From a virus, in IMG/VR virus record IMGVR_UViG_3300025949_000010, positions 1 through 40,735 of that record: DNA of 40,735 nt; one strand, given 5' to 3'. The position numbers and the translations under genes are program-made. Position 1 is the first letter of the stretch; each line of letters starts with the position of its first letter. Shown piece by piece: positions 6,315 to 13,463 of this stretch. The notes under the pieces were generated by a model. It made no database searches, was not told the origin of the DNA, and saw only the letters and a program-made list of their open reading frames with translations.

Positions 6315-7771
6315 CCACCGAATCAGAGCGCATCGTGGCGAGGCTGAGGGCGAGGGCGACGGAGCTGGCCCGCGAGTCGCGCACCTGGGATGACGGCACG
6401 CCCGAGGCGTACGCGCTGGCGCGAGCGGCCAGTGAGCTGCTGGAACAGGCTACCGCCATCGCCGCCCTCCCCGTCGAGGTGCCCGCGAGCGTCTACTGCG
6501 AGACGTGCGCCGACGAGCACGAGACCGATTACGGTCGATGCGTCACGATGCTCGGGCGCGCCAAAGCCCTGCGCCCGCGCGGGCCTGGTGATCGCGCGAT
6601 GGACCTGCACACGAACGACGGGCGCGTGTGGACGTTCAACCAACGGGGCGAGTTGGTGCGCGTTCTCCCCGCCGAGGCTGGGGAGCTGCGAGCCGATTTC
6701 GAAGAGCACGCGAAGTGGCAAGCGGCATGCGCCGCTGACGTGCGGCGCTTCGTGAAGGCCGATGGCGAAAGCGCGACGATTCAGGCCGATAAGCACGCGT
6801 ACGCAGCGGAGATGATCCGGATGGTCCTCGCAGGCGCGACGACCACGCAGCTTTGCCGACCTCCCCGTCCAGCCCCGCCCGTCGCTGCGGCCAGTGGAGA
6901 GCTGGAGAGCGCGTGCGCGTTCCTGGACGAGCGGCGAGAGAGCGTGTCGTTCGACAACTCGACGATGAACACGCGAGGCTCGTGGTCGTCGTCTGTCAAC
7001 CTGCGCGTGCCAGAGCGTCGCGCCAACGCGTTCGCAGCGACCATCGTCGCCACCGCGCGCGCCCTCGGCTGGACGCCTCCCCGCCCGTCCCCGCCCGTCG
7101 CTGCGCCGACCGAGGACGAGCGCATCGGCAACGCGCCGGATGCGGACGTCGGGTACAAGCGCGATGATCAGAACGCGGCGCGCGAGCGTGTCGCCAAGTG
7201 GGGCCGTCGAGACGCGGCCGATGCATGCCGCTTCGTGCGCGGATGCGGCAATGACCTCGCGTTCTACGCGTTCGGCGATGGCCACGGCGCCTACGTCGCG
7301 ATCACGATCGACGAGGAGAACGAATCCACCGTGATGTACGCGAACCGAGAGACGAAAGAGACCGACGTACGCAGCGTCTCTCCGCAGAACCTCGCCGCGC
7401 TCTTCGCGAAGCTCGCGCGCGTCGCTGCGCCGGATGACAGAGCGGACGCTATCGAGACCGCCGCGAAGGCTCTGCTCCGCTGCTCCGACGTTGCATGCAA
7501 GGGTTGCGACGAGTTTGGGTGCCGCTACTGCAATCTGCGCAAGGCGATCGCGCTGACGAAGGAAGACCGCGAAAACGGCGCCCTGACGGACCTGGAGTAC
7601 GTGTCGCTACACAGCGTCGCTGCGCCGGATGACGCGGTGCTGCGTGCTGACGTGATCGAGCTGGGCCGCATGATGGACGAGATGATGCTGCGGAACTGGA
7701 CAGAGGCTGACTGGCCCACGCTGCGCGACGCCATCCGTGCCCTCGTCGAACGCGCGAAGGCGGGGGCGTGA
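6311..7771 (+). CDS. Large modular protein with repeated PPVAA/VAAPDD linkers, unknown
   Basis: A 486-residue protein. It contains a Cys pair near residue 63 (YCETCADEHETDYGRC), a beta-rich DLHTNDGRVWTFNQRGELVR block, and a zinc-ribbon-like cluster near residues 396-411 (CSDVACKGCDEFGCRYCN). Four linkers look alike: RPAPPVAAASGE, RPSPPVAAPTED, ARVAAPDDRADA and HSVAAPDDAVLR. The DNA word GTCGCTGCGCCGGATGAC occurs twice, near 7420 and 7615, so modules were probably copied or shuffled. ATG 6311 overlaps the previous stop. A multi-domain scaffold is the most I can say. Confidence 0.7.
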   Translation: MTTESERIVARLRARATELARESRTWDDGTPEAYALARAASELLEQATAIAALPVEVPASVYCETCADEHETDYGRCVTMLGRAKALRPRGPGDRAMDLHTNDGRVWTFNQRGELVRVLPAEAGELRADFEEHAKWQAACAADVRRFVKADGESATIQADKHAYAAEMIRMVLAGATTTQLCRPPRPAPPVAAASGELESACAFLDERRESVSFDNSTMNTRGSWSSSVNLRVPERRANAFAATIVATARALGWTPPRPSPPVAAPTEDERIGNAPDADVGYKRDDQNAARERVAKWGRRDAADACRFVRGCGNDLAFYAFGDGHGAYVAITIDEENESTVMYANRETKETDVRSVSPQNLAALFAKLARVAAPDDRADAIETAAKALLRCSDVACKGCDEFGCRYCNLRKAIALTKEDRENGALTDLEYVSLHSVAAPDDAVLRADVIELGRMMDEMMLRNWTEADWPTLRDAIRALVERAKAGA

Positions 7772-8328
7772 TGCTGGTGCTTGGCTGCGACCCCTCACTG
7801 ACCGCCTACGGCTGGAGCATCGTCGATCGCTCCGTGTTGCCACCGAAGGTTCTAGCCACCGGCTGCATCCAGACGAAGAAGGATGCAAAGAAATCACACA
7901 TGTACGCAGCAGACCAAGACGCGCAGAGAGTGGTGATGCTCGCGCGAGGGCTTGAGTTCGCGGTCTCCATGCTGGACCGGTTGGCATCCGAGCAGGCGCC
8001 GGCCGGCCGCATGACGATGCCCGTCAGGGTCGTCTGTGAGGCTCCTGCTGGCTCTAGACACGCCGTGAGCGCCAAGGCCCTGGGTCAGTCTCTCGGTGTC
8101 ACCTTGGGCGTCCTGGTGGCTCGTGGGTACGGGTGCCGGTTCGTGCAGGCCGGAGAGGTCAAGCTGCGCATGGCATCGTCGATGGGTGCGAGCAAGGGAA
8201 ACGTGGCCGAAGGCGTCGCACGGCTCACGGGCTGGTACTCCGCTGCCAAGACGAAACCAGAGCGGGAAGCGGAATCAGACGCTACCGCGGTGGCCCTGAC
8301 CCTCACGCTAGAGGAGCTGAACTCATGA
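7771..8328 (+). CDS. RuvC-like Holliday-junction resolvase
   Basis: A 185-residue RNase H-fold nuclease. LGCDPSLTAYGWSIVD (residues 4-19) carries the first catalytic Asp (D7); VVCEAPAGSRHAVSAKALGQ carries Glu90; AESDATAVAL carries Asp170. The pattern and length fit RuvC and phage RuvC-like resolvases, which cut four-way or branched DNA. It probably trims recombination intermediates made by the Rad52-like protein, or branched concatemers before packaging. ATG 7771 overlaps the previous stop; GTG 7768 would add one residue. Confidence 0.88.
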   Translation: MLVLGCDPSLTAYGWSIVDRSVLPPKVLATGCIQTKKDAKKSHMYAADQDAQRVVMLARGLEFAVSMLDRLASEQAPAGRMTMPVRVVCEAPAGSRHAVSAKALGQSLGVTLGVLVARGYGCRFVQAGEVKLRMASSMGASKGNVAEGVARLTGWYSAAKTKPEREAESDATAVALTLTLEELNS

Positions 8329-8480
8329 GTCGTGTTGGCGAAATCAGGTGGCATCGCGGCAGCTTCCAGCAATGTGTCGGCGACAGTTGGCGTGTTACGA
8401 CCTGGGTGAGCATCGATCCGGCCTGGCTCGATTGGAAGTGCATCCCCAGCGCGTGGGTGAAGCGCCGGGGTGCGCCATGA
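8325..8480 (+). CDS. Small Trp-rich hypothetical protein
   Basis: A 51-residue frame between the resolvase and the HNH gene, overlapping both by four bases. It is rich in Trp (GEIRWHRGSFQQCVG, VTTWVSIDPAWLDWKCIPSAW) and probably beta. Position and overlaps support translation; no family is recognised. Confidence 0.6.
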   Translation: MSRVGEIRWHRGSFQQCVGDSWRVTTWVSIDPAWLDWKCIPSAWVKRRGAP

Positions 8481-9121
8481 AGTTCTCAGCAGGCGACCGC
8501 ATCGAGTGGAAGCGTCAGGCCGGCCTAGGAGGCTGGCAGCCCGGCACCGTGCTCTCCGTGGAGCAGCGGACGTACACTGTCCTAGACAGCCGTGGGGGGC
8601 GTTTCGCGAACATCCGTGAGAGCTATGTGCGCATGGCTTCACCGAAGGCGGAGCCACGCAAGGTGCCTCCCCGGCCAATCTTTCGGGCGGACGGCAGCCT
8701 TGGCGGAATGCTGGACGGACACGCTGCGGCGGAGATAGACAAGCTCTTGGACAAGGTCCACGCCCGCACCGTCTCAGGACGAGACAAGGCCGCCGTGATG
8801 GCTGCGCCCATCGTGAGCCGTCCGAAGTCGAGGAAGCCAACGCGTAGCCGGAGCTACATGGCCTTCGTGCGCGAGCGCCCGTGCTGCATCTGTCTCCGGC
8901 AGGCCGACGAGGCCCATCACTTCGGGCCGCGTGGGATGGGAACGAAGGCGACGGACCTGTCGTGCGTCCCGCTGTGCAAGGAGCATCACGTGGAGTTCCA
9001 CACATCTGGCCGGTGTACGCTGCTAGGCCTAGAGATGGGTCGGACCGAGACGGAGCGGCACTTCTACAAGGCGCAAGCCGAGTGCCTCATCGAGTGGATC
9101 GAGTCGAAGGGAGAGGAGTGA
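8477..9121 (+). CDS. HNH-type nuclease with N-terminal SH3-like domain (Ref/DUF968-like)
   Basis: A 214-residue protein. Residues 1-53 (MKFSAGDRIEWKRQAG... GTVLSVEQRTYTVLD) look like a small SH3/KOW-type barrel. Residues 127-176 carry the nuclease signature: CCICL (C136-C139), EAHHFG (H147-H148), GMGTKATDLSCVPLCKEHH (C163, C167, H170-H171) and H175. This is the zinc-stabilised HNH pattern of the Ref/DUF968-type nucleases, some of which cut at RecA-made displacement loops. Placement after a RuvC-like resolvase supports a recombination or branch-cleavage role. Homing activity seems less likely, as the gene is embedded in an operon with overlaps. Confidence 0.8.
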   Translation: MKFSAGDRIEWKRQAGLGGWQPGTVLSVEQRTYTVLDSRGGRFANIRESYVRMASPKAEPRKVPPRPIFRADGSLGGMLDGHAAAEIDKLLDKVHARTVSGRDKAAVMAAPIVSRPKSRKPTRSRSYMAFVRERPCCICLRQADEAHHFGPRGMGTKATDLSCVPLCKEHHVEFHTSGRCTLLGLEMGRTETERHFYKAQAECLIEWIESKGEE

Positions 9122-9432
9122 TGCCGGGTCTAGTCATCGACAACGCCAGTCGCGTACTGGGAACGCTCGCCGAGCTACAACTACGCGCCGACCTGGGCAA
9201 CAGCTCCCACGCGCGACGCGAGGCCGCCGCCCTCAACAAGGCCATCGCTGCGATCGAGTACCACACCAACCACGTCGAACAGGAACGCGCCGCCCTGCCG
9301 CTCCTCTGTGCCCTGGTCGACGCTGTTCGCGCGGGACATGCAGCGAGAGACCTTCACGAGCGTCTGAGTGCCGCGGAGAGCCTGGAGCGGGCCATGGAGC
9401 GAGCCGGGAGATACAGCGATGACAACCGGTAG
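9121..9432 (+). CDS. Helical hypothetical protein
   Basis: A 103-residue, almost fully helical protein with a possible coiled coil (ALNKAIAAIEYHTNHVEQER; LHERLSAAESLERAMERAGR). ATG 9121 overlaps the previous stop by one base. Its 3' end overlaps the Dam-type methyltransferase gene by 14 bases. No motif is recognised; a small partner protein is possible. Confidence 0.68.
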   Translation: MPGLVIDNASRVLGTLAELQLRADLGNSSHARREAAALNKAIAAIEYHTNHVEQERAALPLLCALVDAVRAGHAARDLHERLSAAESLERAMERAGRYSDDNR

Positions 9433-10051
9433 CCATGTGCTCCTGTCCAGCGAACGCATGGACTGGCAGACCCCGGAGTGGTTCTTGGGGTTGGTCCGTG
9501 AGGTGTACGAGAACGCGATCGGCTTCGATCCCGCCACCGTGGAGAGCAACCCGACATGCGCCGATCGATGGTACACGAGCGATGGGGTCTACACGCGCGT
9601 TGGCTTGCTGGCCCGGGGTCAATGCGGGCTATCGTCGAGCTGGGACGGGTACGGTCCAGGGTTCTGCAACCCGGTGTACGGGCCACACCTGAGCGGGCCC
9701 ATCGACCCGAAAGCGGAGATCTGGCGCAAGGGGAAGTTGATCGGGATGGGGACGGGGTGGGGCGAGAAGATCGCTAGCTTTCAAGGCGAACTGATCTCAC
9801 TGGTCCCAGTGCGCACTGAAACCGCATGGTGGCGCCGCATCATGTCAACCGCCGATCTGGCGTTGCTGTGGGGCTCCCCCGAGCACGGCTCGCGTATCTC
9901 GTTCGTGAATCCGGACACAGGCAAGCCGCAAAGCGGGAGCAACTTGGCGTCGACCGTCTTCTACAAAGGTCCGCGCGCGGACCGGTTCCGCGAGGTGTTC
10001 GGCCCGCATGGCACCATGATCAAGCTGGCAGCACAGGAGGAAGGGCGATGA
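9419..10051 (+). CDS. Phage Dam-type DNA N6-adenine methyltransferase
   Basis: A 210-residue protein with the phage Dam layout: MDWQTPEWFLGLV near residue 14, GFDPATVESNP around 35-45, then SSWDGYGPGFCNPVYGPHL with the catalytic motif IV near residues 83-87, and ISLVPVRTETAWWRRIM near 124-140. These enzymes transfer methyl from S-adenosylmethionine to adenine N6, usually in GATC-like sites, protecting phage DNA from restriction or marking it. Motif IV reads NPVY where the family normally has [DN]PPY, so activity may be altered. I chose ATG 9419, inside the end of the previous gene. Confidence 0.82.
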   Translation: MTTGSHVLLSSERMDWQTPEWFLGLVREVYENAIGFDPATVESNPTCADRWYTSDGVYTRVGLLARGQCGLSSSWDGYGPGFCNPVYGPHLSGPIDPKAEIWRKGKLIGMGTGWGEKIASFQGELISLVPVRTETAWWRRIMSTADLALLWGSPEHGSRISFVNPDTGKPQSGSNLASTVFYKGPRADRFREVFGPHGTMIKLAAQEEGR

Positions 10052-10371
10052 GAGAAGTTGACGCGATGCGGCGCCGTACAGAACAGCGCCTGATGACGCC
10101 GGACGCTCGGAGGGAGCGCGAGGACTTCCTAGCAGCGTACGCGAACCGCACGACGCTCTCGCACGCGGACGTACAGAAGCGCGACCGCTACCGGAAGGAG
10201 CTGCAAGAAGGCTCGTTCAAGTGGACCACAGTCAGTCGCGTGGTGGCCGACGACGACTCGTTTGAGATGGTCTACATCGACAAGACGGGCGCTGAGCTGT
10301 GGCGCCGAAAGCAGACCGTGGAGGAGCGAACGCTGCCTCTGCCGCTGGAGGAGCCACATGGACGCGCTTGA
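10048..10371 (+). CDS. Hypothetical charged protein
   Basis: A 107-residue protein, basic and helical at the N-terminus (MREVDAMRRRTEQRLMTPDA) with a beta-looking C-terminal half (FKWTTVSRVVADDDSFEMVY; IDKTGAELWRRKQTVEERTL). ATG 10048 overlaps the methyltransferase stop. No family is recognised; it may regulate or partner the methyltransferase, on context only. Confidence 0.68.
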   Translation: MREVDAMRRRTEQRLMTPDARREREDFLAAYANRTTLSHADVQKRDRYRKELQEGSFKWTTVSRVVADDDSFEMVYIDKTGAELWRRKQTVEERTLPLPLEEPHGRA

Positions 10372-10561
10372 CGAGAAACTGGCGGGCGCGGTGATCCGGG
10401 AGACGGTCAACGCGGCCCTTCTGGAGGCCGTCGAGACTGCTGGTGGCGAAGTCGTCGCGATCGATGGCGTCTGGATGGAGGCAAAGTACGACCGGGAGAC
10501 GTACGACCGCTTCGCGTCCGAGCTGAGGGCCGCCGGCTTCCACATCGTGAGACTGCCGTGA
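10358..10561 (+). CDS. Small hypothetical alpha/beta protein
   Basis: A 67-residue frame with ATG 10358, overlapping the previous gene by 14 bases and the next by four. It is helix-rich (MDALDEKLAGAVIRETVNAA) with a compact C-terminal helix and strand (DRFASELRAAGFHIVRLP). No cysteines or membrane segment. Function unknown. Confidence 0.65.
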   Translation: MDALDEKLAGAVIRETVNAALLEAVETAGGEVVAIDGVWMEAKYDRETYDRFASELRAAGFHIVRLP

Positions 10562-10800
10562 CCCCGGACGAGTCACTCTCCGCTCTACACCTCCTCCGCA
10601 TGGCCGCCCACCACGACTACGCCCAAGCCCTGGACGTCGCCATCTCTCTGCTTGAGTCCACTGTGAAGCTAGACTCCATCGCCTACCGCTCTCGGGTTAC
10701 CCGTCTGCTCTACATCGGCAAGGGAAGCCCGAAGATGTGCGTGACGCGAAAGACGGTCTCGGAGCAGTTGGTGGCGATGGCCGCGAAGGAGTGCCGATGA
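10558..10800 (+). CDS. Small hypothetical protein (GTG start)
   Basis: An 80-residue protein. GTG 10558 overlaps the previous TGA in the GTGA pattern used repeatedly in this genome. It begins MTPDESLSALHLLRMAAHHD and is mainly helical with a basic middle (YRSRVTRLLYIGKGSPKMCV). No family is recognised. Confidence 0.65.
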   Translation: MTPDESLSALHLLRMAAHHDYAQALDVAISLLESTVKLDSIAYRSRVTRLLYIGKGSPKMCVTRKTVSEQLVAMAAKECR

Positions 10801-10994
10801 ACGACACCTCAACGCTACCCGACATGCTCGCCGCTCACGTGCGCATGGTGGAGAGCGGCCTACGCCCTGGCGCGTCTGGCCCCGATCGCATCCGGGCTAT
10901 TGAGTCGTTTGCATCCATCATCACTGCGCTGGTAGGTGCGCGAGGCAGGGCAGAGGCGGCCATGTCGGCGCTCTATACAAGGAAAGACCTATGA
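10797..10994 (+). CDS. Small helical hypothetical protein
   Basis: A 65-residue protein (MNDTSTLPDMLAAHVRMVES...) predicted as three helices. ATG 10797 overlaps the previous stop and its own stop is overlapped by ATG 10991. No motif is seen. Confidence 0.63.
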   Translation: MNDTSTLPDMLAAHVRMVESGLRPGASGPDRIRAIESFASIITALVGARGRAEAAMSALYTRKDL

Positions 10995-11245
10995 CCAAGA
11001 GAGAAAAGCTGCTGAGAGACATCCGTGGCGCCGGATACGAGCCCCTATACCGAAGGCCAGATCGACCCATTGTTGGCAACGGCCGGCCGTGGTGGCTAGA
11101 GTGGGCACGAAAGCCACACGGCGACAGCTACCGCTACATCTCCGGCCTCGGGAAGACGCGTGGCAGCGCGCTGGAGCTGCTGATGCTGCGCGCGAACGCC
11201 ATGCGCACGCTTGGTCTTCACGGCGGCAGGAGCGACGAGGCATGA
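10991..11245 (+). CDS. Small basic hypothetical protein
   Basis: An 84-residue basic protein: an N-terminal helix (MTKREKLLRDIRGAGYEPLY), an Arg/Trp-rich middle (RPWWLEWARKPHGDSYRYIS) and a C-terminal helix (GSALELLMLRANAMRTLGLH). The strand-then-helix layout resembles small nucleic-acid-binding folds, but no family is recognised. It overlaps both neighbours by four bases. Confidence 0.65.
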   Translation: MTKREKLLRDIRGAGYEPLYRRPDRPIVGNGRPWWLEWARKPHGDSYRYISGLGKTRGSALELLMLRANAMRTLGLHGGRSDEA

Positions 11246-11454
11246 CCTGGCAAGATGGACACCCCATCAACCGCAAGCGCCCCCTCTCCGAATCCCAGAA
11301 GCGCCAGCTAGCCCGTGTAGCCGGTACTTTCGTCGACCCACCACCCACCGTCGCCACTCGCGCAGCTCGCTTCAACCAGAGCTTTGGCAAGCGACCGCCT
11401 GACCTAGCGCTGCGAAGCGTGACTGGCGCACCGATCGGACCGCCGAAGCGCTGA
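11242..11454 (+). CDS. Small basic hypothetical protein, last gene of operon II
   Basis: A 70-residue, largely disordered-looking basic protein (NRKRPLSESQKRQLARVAGT; Pro-rich FVDPPPTVATRAARF). ATG 11242 overlaps the previous stop. It is followed at once by promoter P3, with no terminator between, so operon II transcripts can run on into the packaging genes. Function unknown. Confidence 0.62.
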   Translation: MTWQDGHPINRKRPLSESQKRQLARVAGTFVDPPPTVATRAARFNQSFGKRPPDLALRSVTGAPIGPPKR

Positions 11455-11470
11455 GTATTCGCGCACTTGT

Positions 11471-11509
11471 GATTTTCGTGTGGACAGGGAAAGCGGGGAG
11501 GGTTAGGGT
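11471..11509 (+). promoter_or_regulatory. Promoter P3 (repeat family copy 3), probably leaderless
   Basis: GATTTTCGTGTGGACA (11471-11486), TGGACA at 11481-11486, a 17-base spacer, then TAGGGT (11504-11509). The expected start, 6-7 bases after the -10 box, falls on the A of ATG 11516. Unlike P1 and P2 there is no leader and no Shine-Dalgarno, so the first gene may be translated from a leaderless message. Confidence 0.75.
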
Positions 11510-11515
11510 TAGCTC

Positions 11516-11692
11516 ATGACAACGACGAACGAGATGGTTCTGAATGGCAAGACCTACGCGGTGGTTTCGGTTGGCGAGACCGTGACCACGCTTCGCGGTC
11601 CGCGTGGCGGCGAGGTCCGGCTTGTCCAGAACATCAAGTCTGGCCGCTGGTTCCTGACGACGGCTCGCGGGATGGTCGCGGTGTCGCTGTGA
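11516..11692 (+). CDS. Small beta-rich protein, first gene of operon III
   Basis: A 58-residue protein (MTTTNEMVLNGKTYAVVSVG, then VTTLRGPRGGEVRLVQNIKS, ending RGMVAVSL) with the strand pattern of a small barrel. ATG 11516 sits exactly where promoter P3 should start transcription. The stop is overlapped by GTG 11689. No family is recognised. High expression from a dedicated promoter and small size suggest a regulatory or host-interaction protein. Confidence 0.7.
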   Translation: MTTTNEMVLNGKTYAVVSVGETVTTLRGPRGGEVRLVQNIKSGRWFLTTARGMVAVSL

Positions 11693-11973
11693 GGCGCGTG
11701 GAGGAGAAGGCGGACGGCTGGTCGACCAAGTCGTGCCTGTATGGCATCTGCGCGAAGCGCATGCACGAACTGGCGGCGGCAGAGATGGCAGTGGGCCGTG
11801 CGAGCGACGCCCGCCGTTCGCTCTCTCCAGGCTCGTCGCGCGCCAAGATAACGACGGCCAACGCACGGTGGGCGACCAAGTGTGAGGCCCGCGATCGCCT
11901 GCTCGTTGAGGTCACCGCCGTGCTCAACGCGGTCGGCCTAATCGGCGACGAGGACGGGGTGCACGAGGTATGA
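11689..11973 (+). CDS. Hypothetical helical protein (GTG start)
   Basis: A 94-residue basic, helical protein with three cysteines (SKTSC-like DGWSTKSCLYGICAKRMHEL; WATKCEARDRLL). GTG 11689 overlaps the previous TGA, and the stop is overlapped by the ATG of the RHH gene. No family is recognised. Confidence 0.66.
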   Translation: MRRVEEKADGWSTKSCLYGICAKRMHELAAAEMAVGRASDARRSLSPGSSRAKITTANARWATKCEARDRLLVEVTAVLNAVGLIGDEDGVHEV

Positions 11974-12167
11974 CCAAGAAAGCCAAACGAGGGAGGCCCC
12001 GAAGGGAGGGCCCACCTGGGTATTCCTACATCGCCTCTCGTATCCCCGTCGATCTTGACGCATGGGTGACGCTGGAGGCGAAGCGCAGGGACGACACCCG
12101 CTCGGGTGTGGTCAAGCAAGCGCTTCACTGTTACCGGGCACAGAGGACGAAGGAGGGTGGTGTATGA
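11970..12167 (+). CDS. Ribbon-helix-helix DNA-binding protein
   Basis: A 65-residue protein with a basic N-terminal arm (MTKKAKRGRPRREGPPGYSY) and a compact Arc/MetJ-like fold: strand YIASRIPVDL, helix DAWVTLEAKRRD, turn, then helix TRSGVVKQALHCYRAQR. Such proteins bind operators as dimers or tetramers through the beta ribbon. It is third in operon III, so it may control P3 or the early-to-late switch. ATG 11970 overlaps the previous stop. Confidence 0.75.
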   Translation: MTKKAKRGRPRREGPPGYSYIASRIPVDLDAWVTLEAKRRDDTRSGVVKQALHCYRAQRTKEGGV

Positions 12168-12991
12168 CGTTCAAGGTCGGCGATCGGGTACGGCTCAAGC
12201 TCGGGGGCGGCCTCGCAACCGTAATGTCTAGGTACAGCGATGGTACGGTGGGGCTAGATCTGCCCGGGAAGACCTGGGCCAGGCAGGACGACGGGTTCGC
12301 GCCGTTCTACGAAGGTAACCTTCTTCCCGCCGAAGAGCCTCGCCCCCTCCGCGTAGGGGACCGGGTGCGCGACGTGAGCGGCCGATCGCCAGCCCACCGC
12401 GTGTACATCGTCCGCGAACTGTACAAATCCGGGGAGGTGTACGCTACCACGGAAGACGAAGCTGGGTGGATGGTCTACGACAAGGCGGAGTCCTTCGCGC
12501 ACGTCGATCCCAGCCACGACGTTGCCCCAGGAGCCGCTTCCGTGGCGAAGACGGCCGAGGGTAGCGCCAAGGCTTCCGACGCCACCACGGTCAACGTAGC
12601 GCCTCAGGAGTACTTCGAGGCACTGACGACCGGACGGTTGGCACCTCAACCAGTCGCGACCCTGCCGATCGCAGCGCGGAGGGTGTACGTATCGGGGGCA
12701 GGGCCCTCCAGCAGCCTCTGTGGGAAGTGCTACGGCCCTGCATCCGTTGCCTACGAAGGTCTCTTCACCCGTGAGCCCTCCAGGTGCCTCCGAGAGGGAG
12801 GGTGCCTAGCGGAGCGAGAGCCACGTGTCACCGCTCGGCATATGGGCTACGCGAACGATACGATCGAGCGACAGTACTTCGCGTTCGGATTCGAGCGTGT
12901 GGAGGTAGGCCCGTACCCTACCCGTGACCTCGCTGTCTCTGCATGGCGTACGGCTCTACTCGACAAGGCTAGGAAGGAGGCGGGTAAGTGA
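12164..12991 (+). CDS. Multi-domain protein: two KOW/SH3-like repeats, portal-like peptide, Cys cluster
   Basis: A 275-residue protein. Two similar small barrels open it (FKVGDRVRLKLGG at residue 3; LRVGDRVRDVSGR at residue 62). A low-complexity linker (about 120-145) follows, then APQEYFEALTTGRLAP at 146-161, which closely matches a peptide of the portal protein of this genome (GQYFEAMTTGRLEP). A Cys cluster (LCGKCY, RCLREGGC, residues 186-214) precedes a helical end. ATG 12164 overlaps the RHH stop. No known family; the portal-like peptide may be a short duplication. Confidence 0.7.
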   Translation: MTFKVGDRVRLKLGGGLATVMSRYSDGTVGLDLPGKTWARQDDGFAPFYEGNLLPAEEPRPLRVGDRVRDVSGRSPAHRVYIVRELYKSGEVYATTEDEAGWMVYDKAESFAHVDPSHDVAPGAASVAKTAEGSAKASDATTVNVAPQEYFEALTTGRLAPQPVATLPIAARRVYVSGAGPSSSLCGKCYGPASVAYEGLFTREPSRCLREGGCLAEREPRVTARHMGYANDTIERQYFAFGFERVEVGPYPTRDLAVSAWRTALLDKARKEAGK

Positions 12992-13212
12992 TCGGCGGCT
13001 ACGGCTTCGAGGTCCAGCGTATCGTCGGCTCTGAGATGCCGTCGCACTTCAGGTGCTGCTCATGCGGCCACGGGTGCCCGTACGCGCTGTCGCTGCACTT
13101 CGACGGCCCGACGCCAGCGCGCAAGGCTGTGGGGCGCTTGCTGGCTCTGGCTCGCGCCTGGACCGGCGACAACGTGTGTGGGTGGTGTCGAGAACGGGAG
13201 GCGAGGAAGTGA
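12988..13212 (+). CDS. Small zinc-finger-like protein (GTG start)
   Basis: A 74-residue protein with CCSCGHGC around residues 23-30 and CGWC near the C-terminus, which together could bind one zinc ion. The middle is a helix (PARKAVGRLLALARAWTGD). GTG 12988 overlaps the previous TGA. Function unknown. Confidence 0.65.
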   Translation: MIGGYGFEVQRIVGSEMPSHFRCCSCGHGCPYALSLHFDGPTPARKAVGRLLALARAWTGDNVCGWCREREARK

Positions 13213-13463
13213 GCGACTGTGGCTTCGCCTGGGAAGCTCCGGACGGCAAGTGCTGGTGTGGCGCTGGCAGCAGCGACCCGCGGTGTCGAATGAAGGAGCC
13301 GGCCACCGACCCGCACACGGCAAGACAGGACTTCGAGCGGGAGCGAGCGCATGGCTACGGCTTCGCGATGCCGCCGAGCCGCTACCGCACGCTAGACGAA
13401 CGTCGCGCCTGTCTCTCTGCCTGGACCGTCTCCCCTGACGAGCGAGAGGGGTGGAGCAAGTGA
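13209..13463 (+). CDS. Small Cys-containing hypothetical protein (GTG start)
   Basis: An 84-residue protein with an N-terminal Cys cluster (SDCGFAWEAPDGKCWCGAGS, then DPRCRM) and a polar helical remainder (TARQDFERERAHGYGF). GTG 13209 overlaps the previous TGA in the local GTGA pattern. It probably binds metal. Unrecognised. Confidence 0.63.
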   Translation: MSDCGFAWEAPDGKCWCGAGSSDPRCRMKEPATDPHTARQDFERERAHGYGFAMPPSRYRTLDERRACLSAWTVSPDEREGWSK

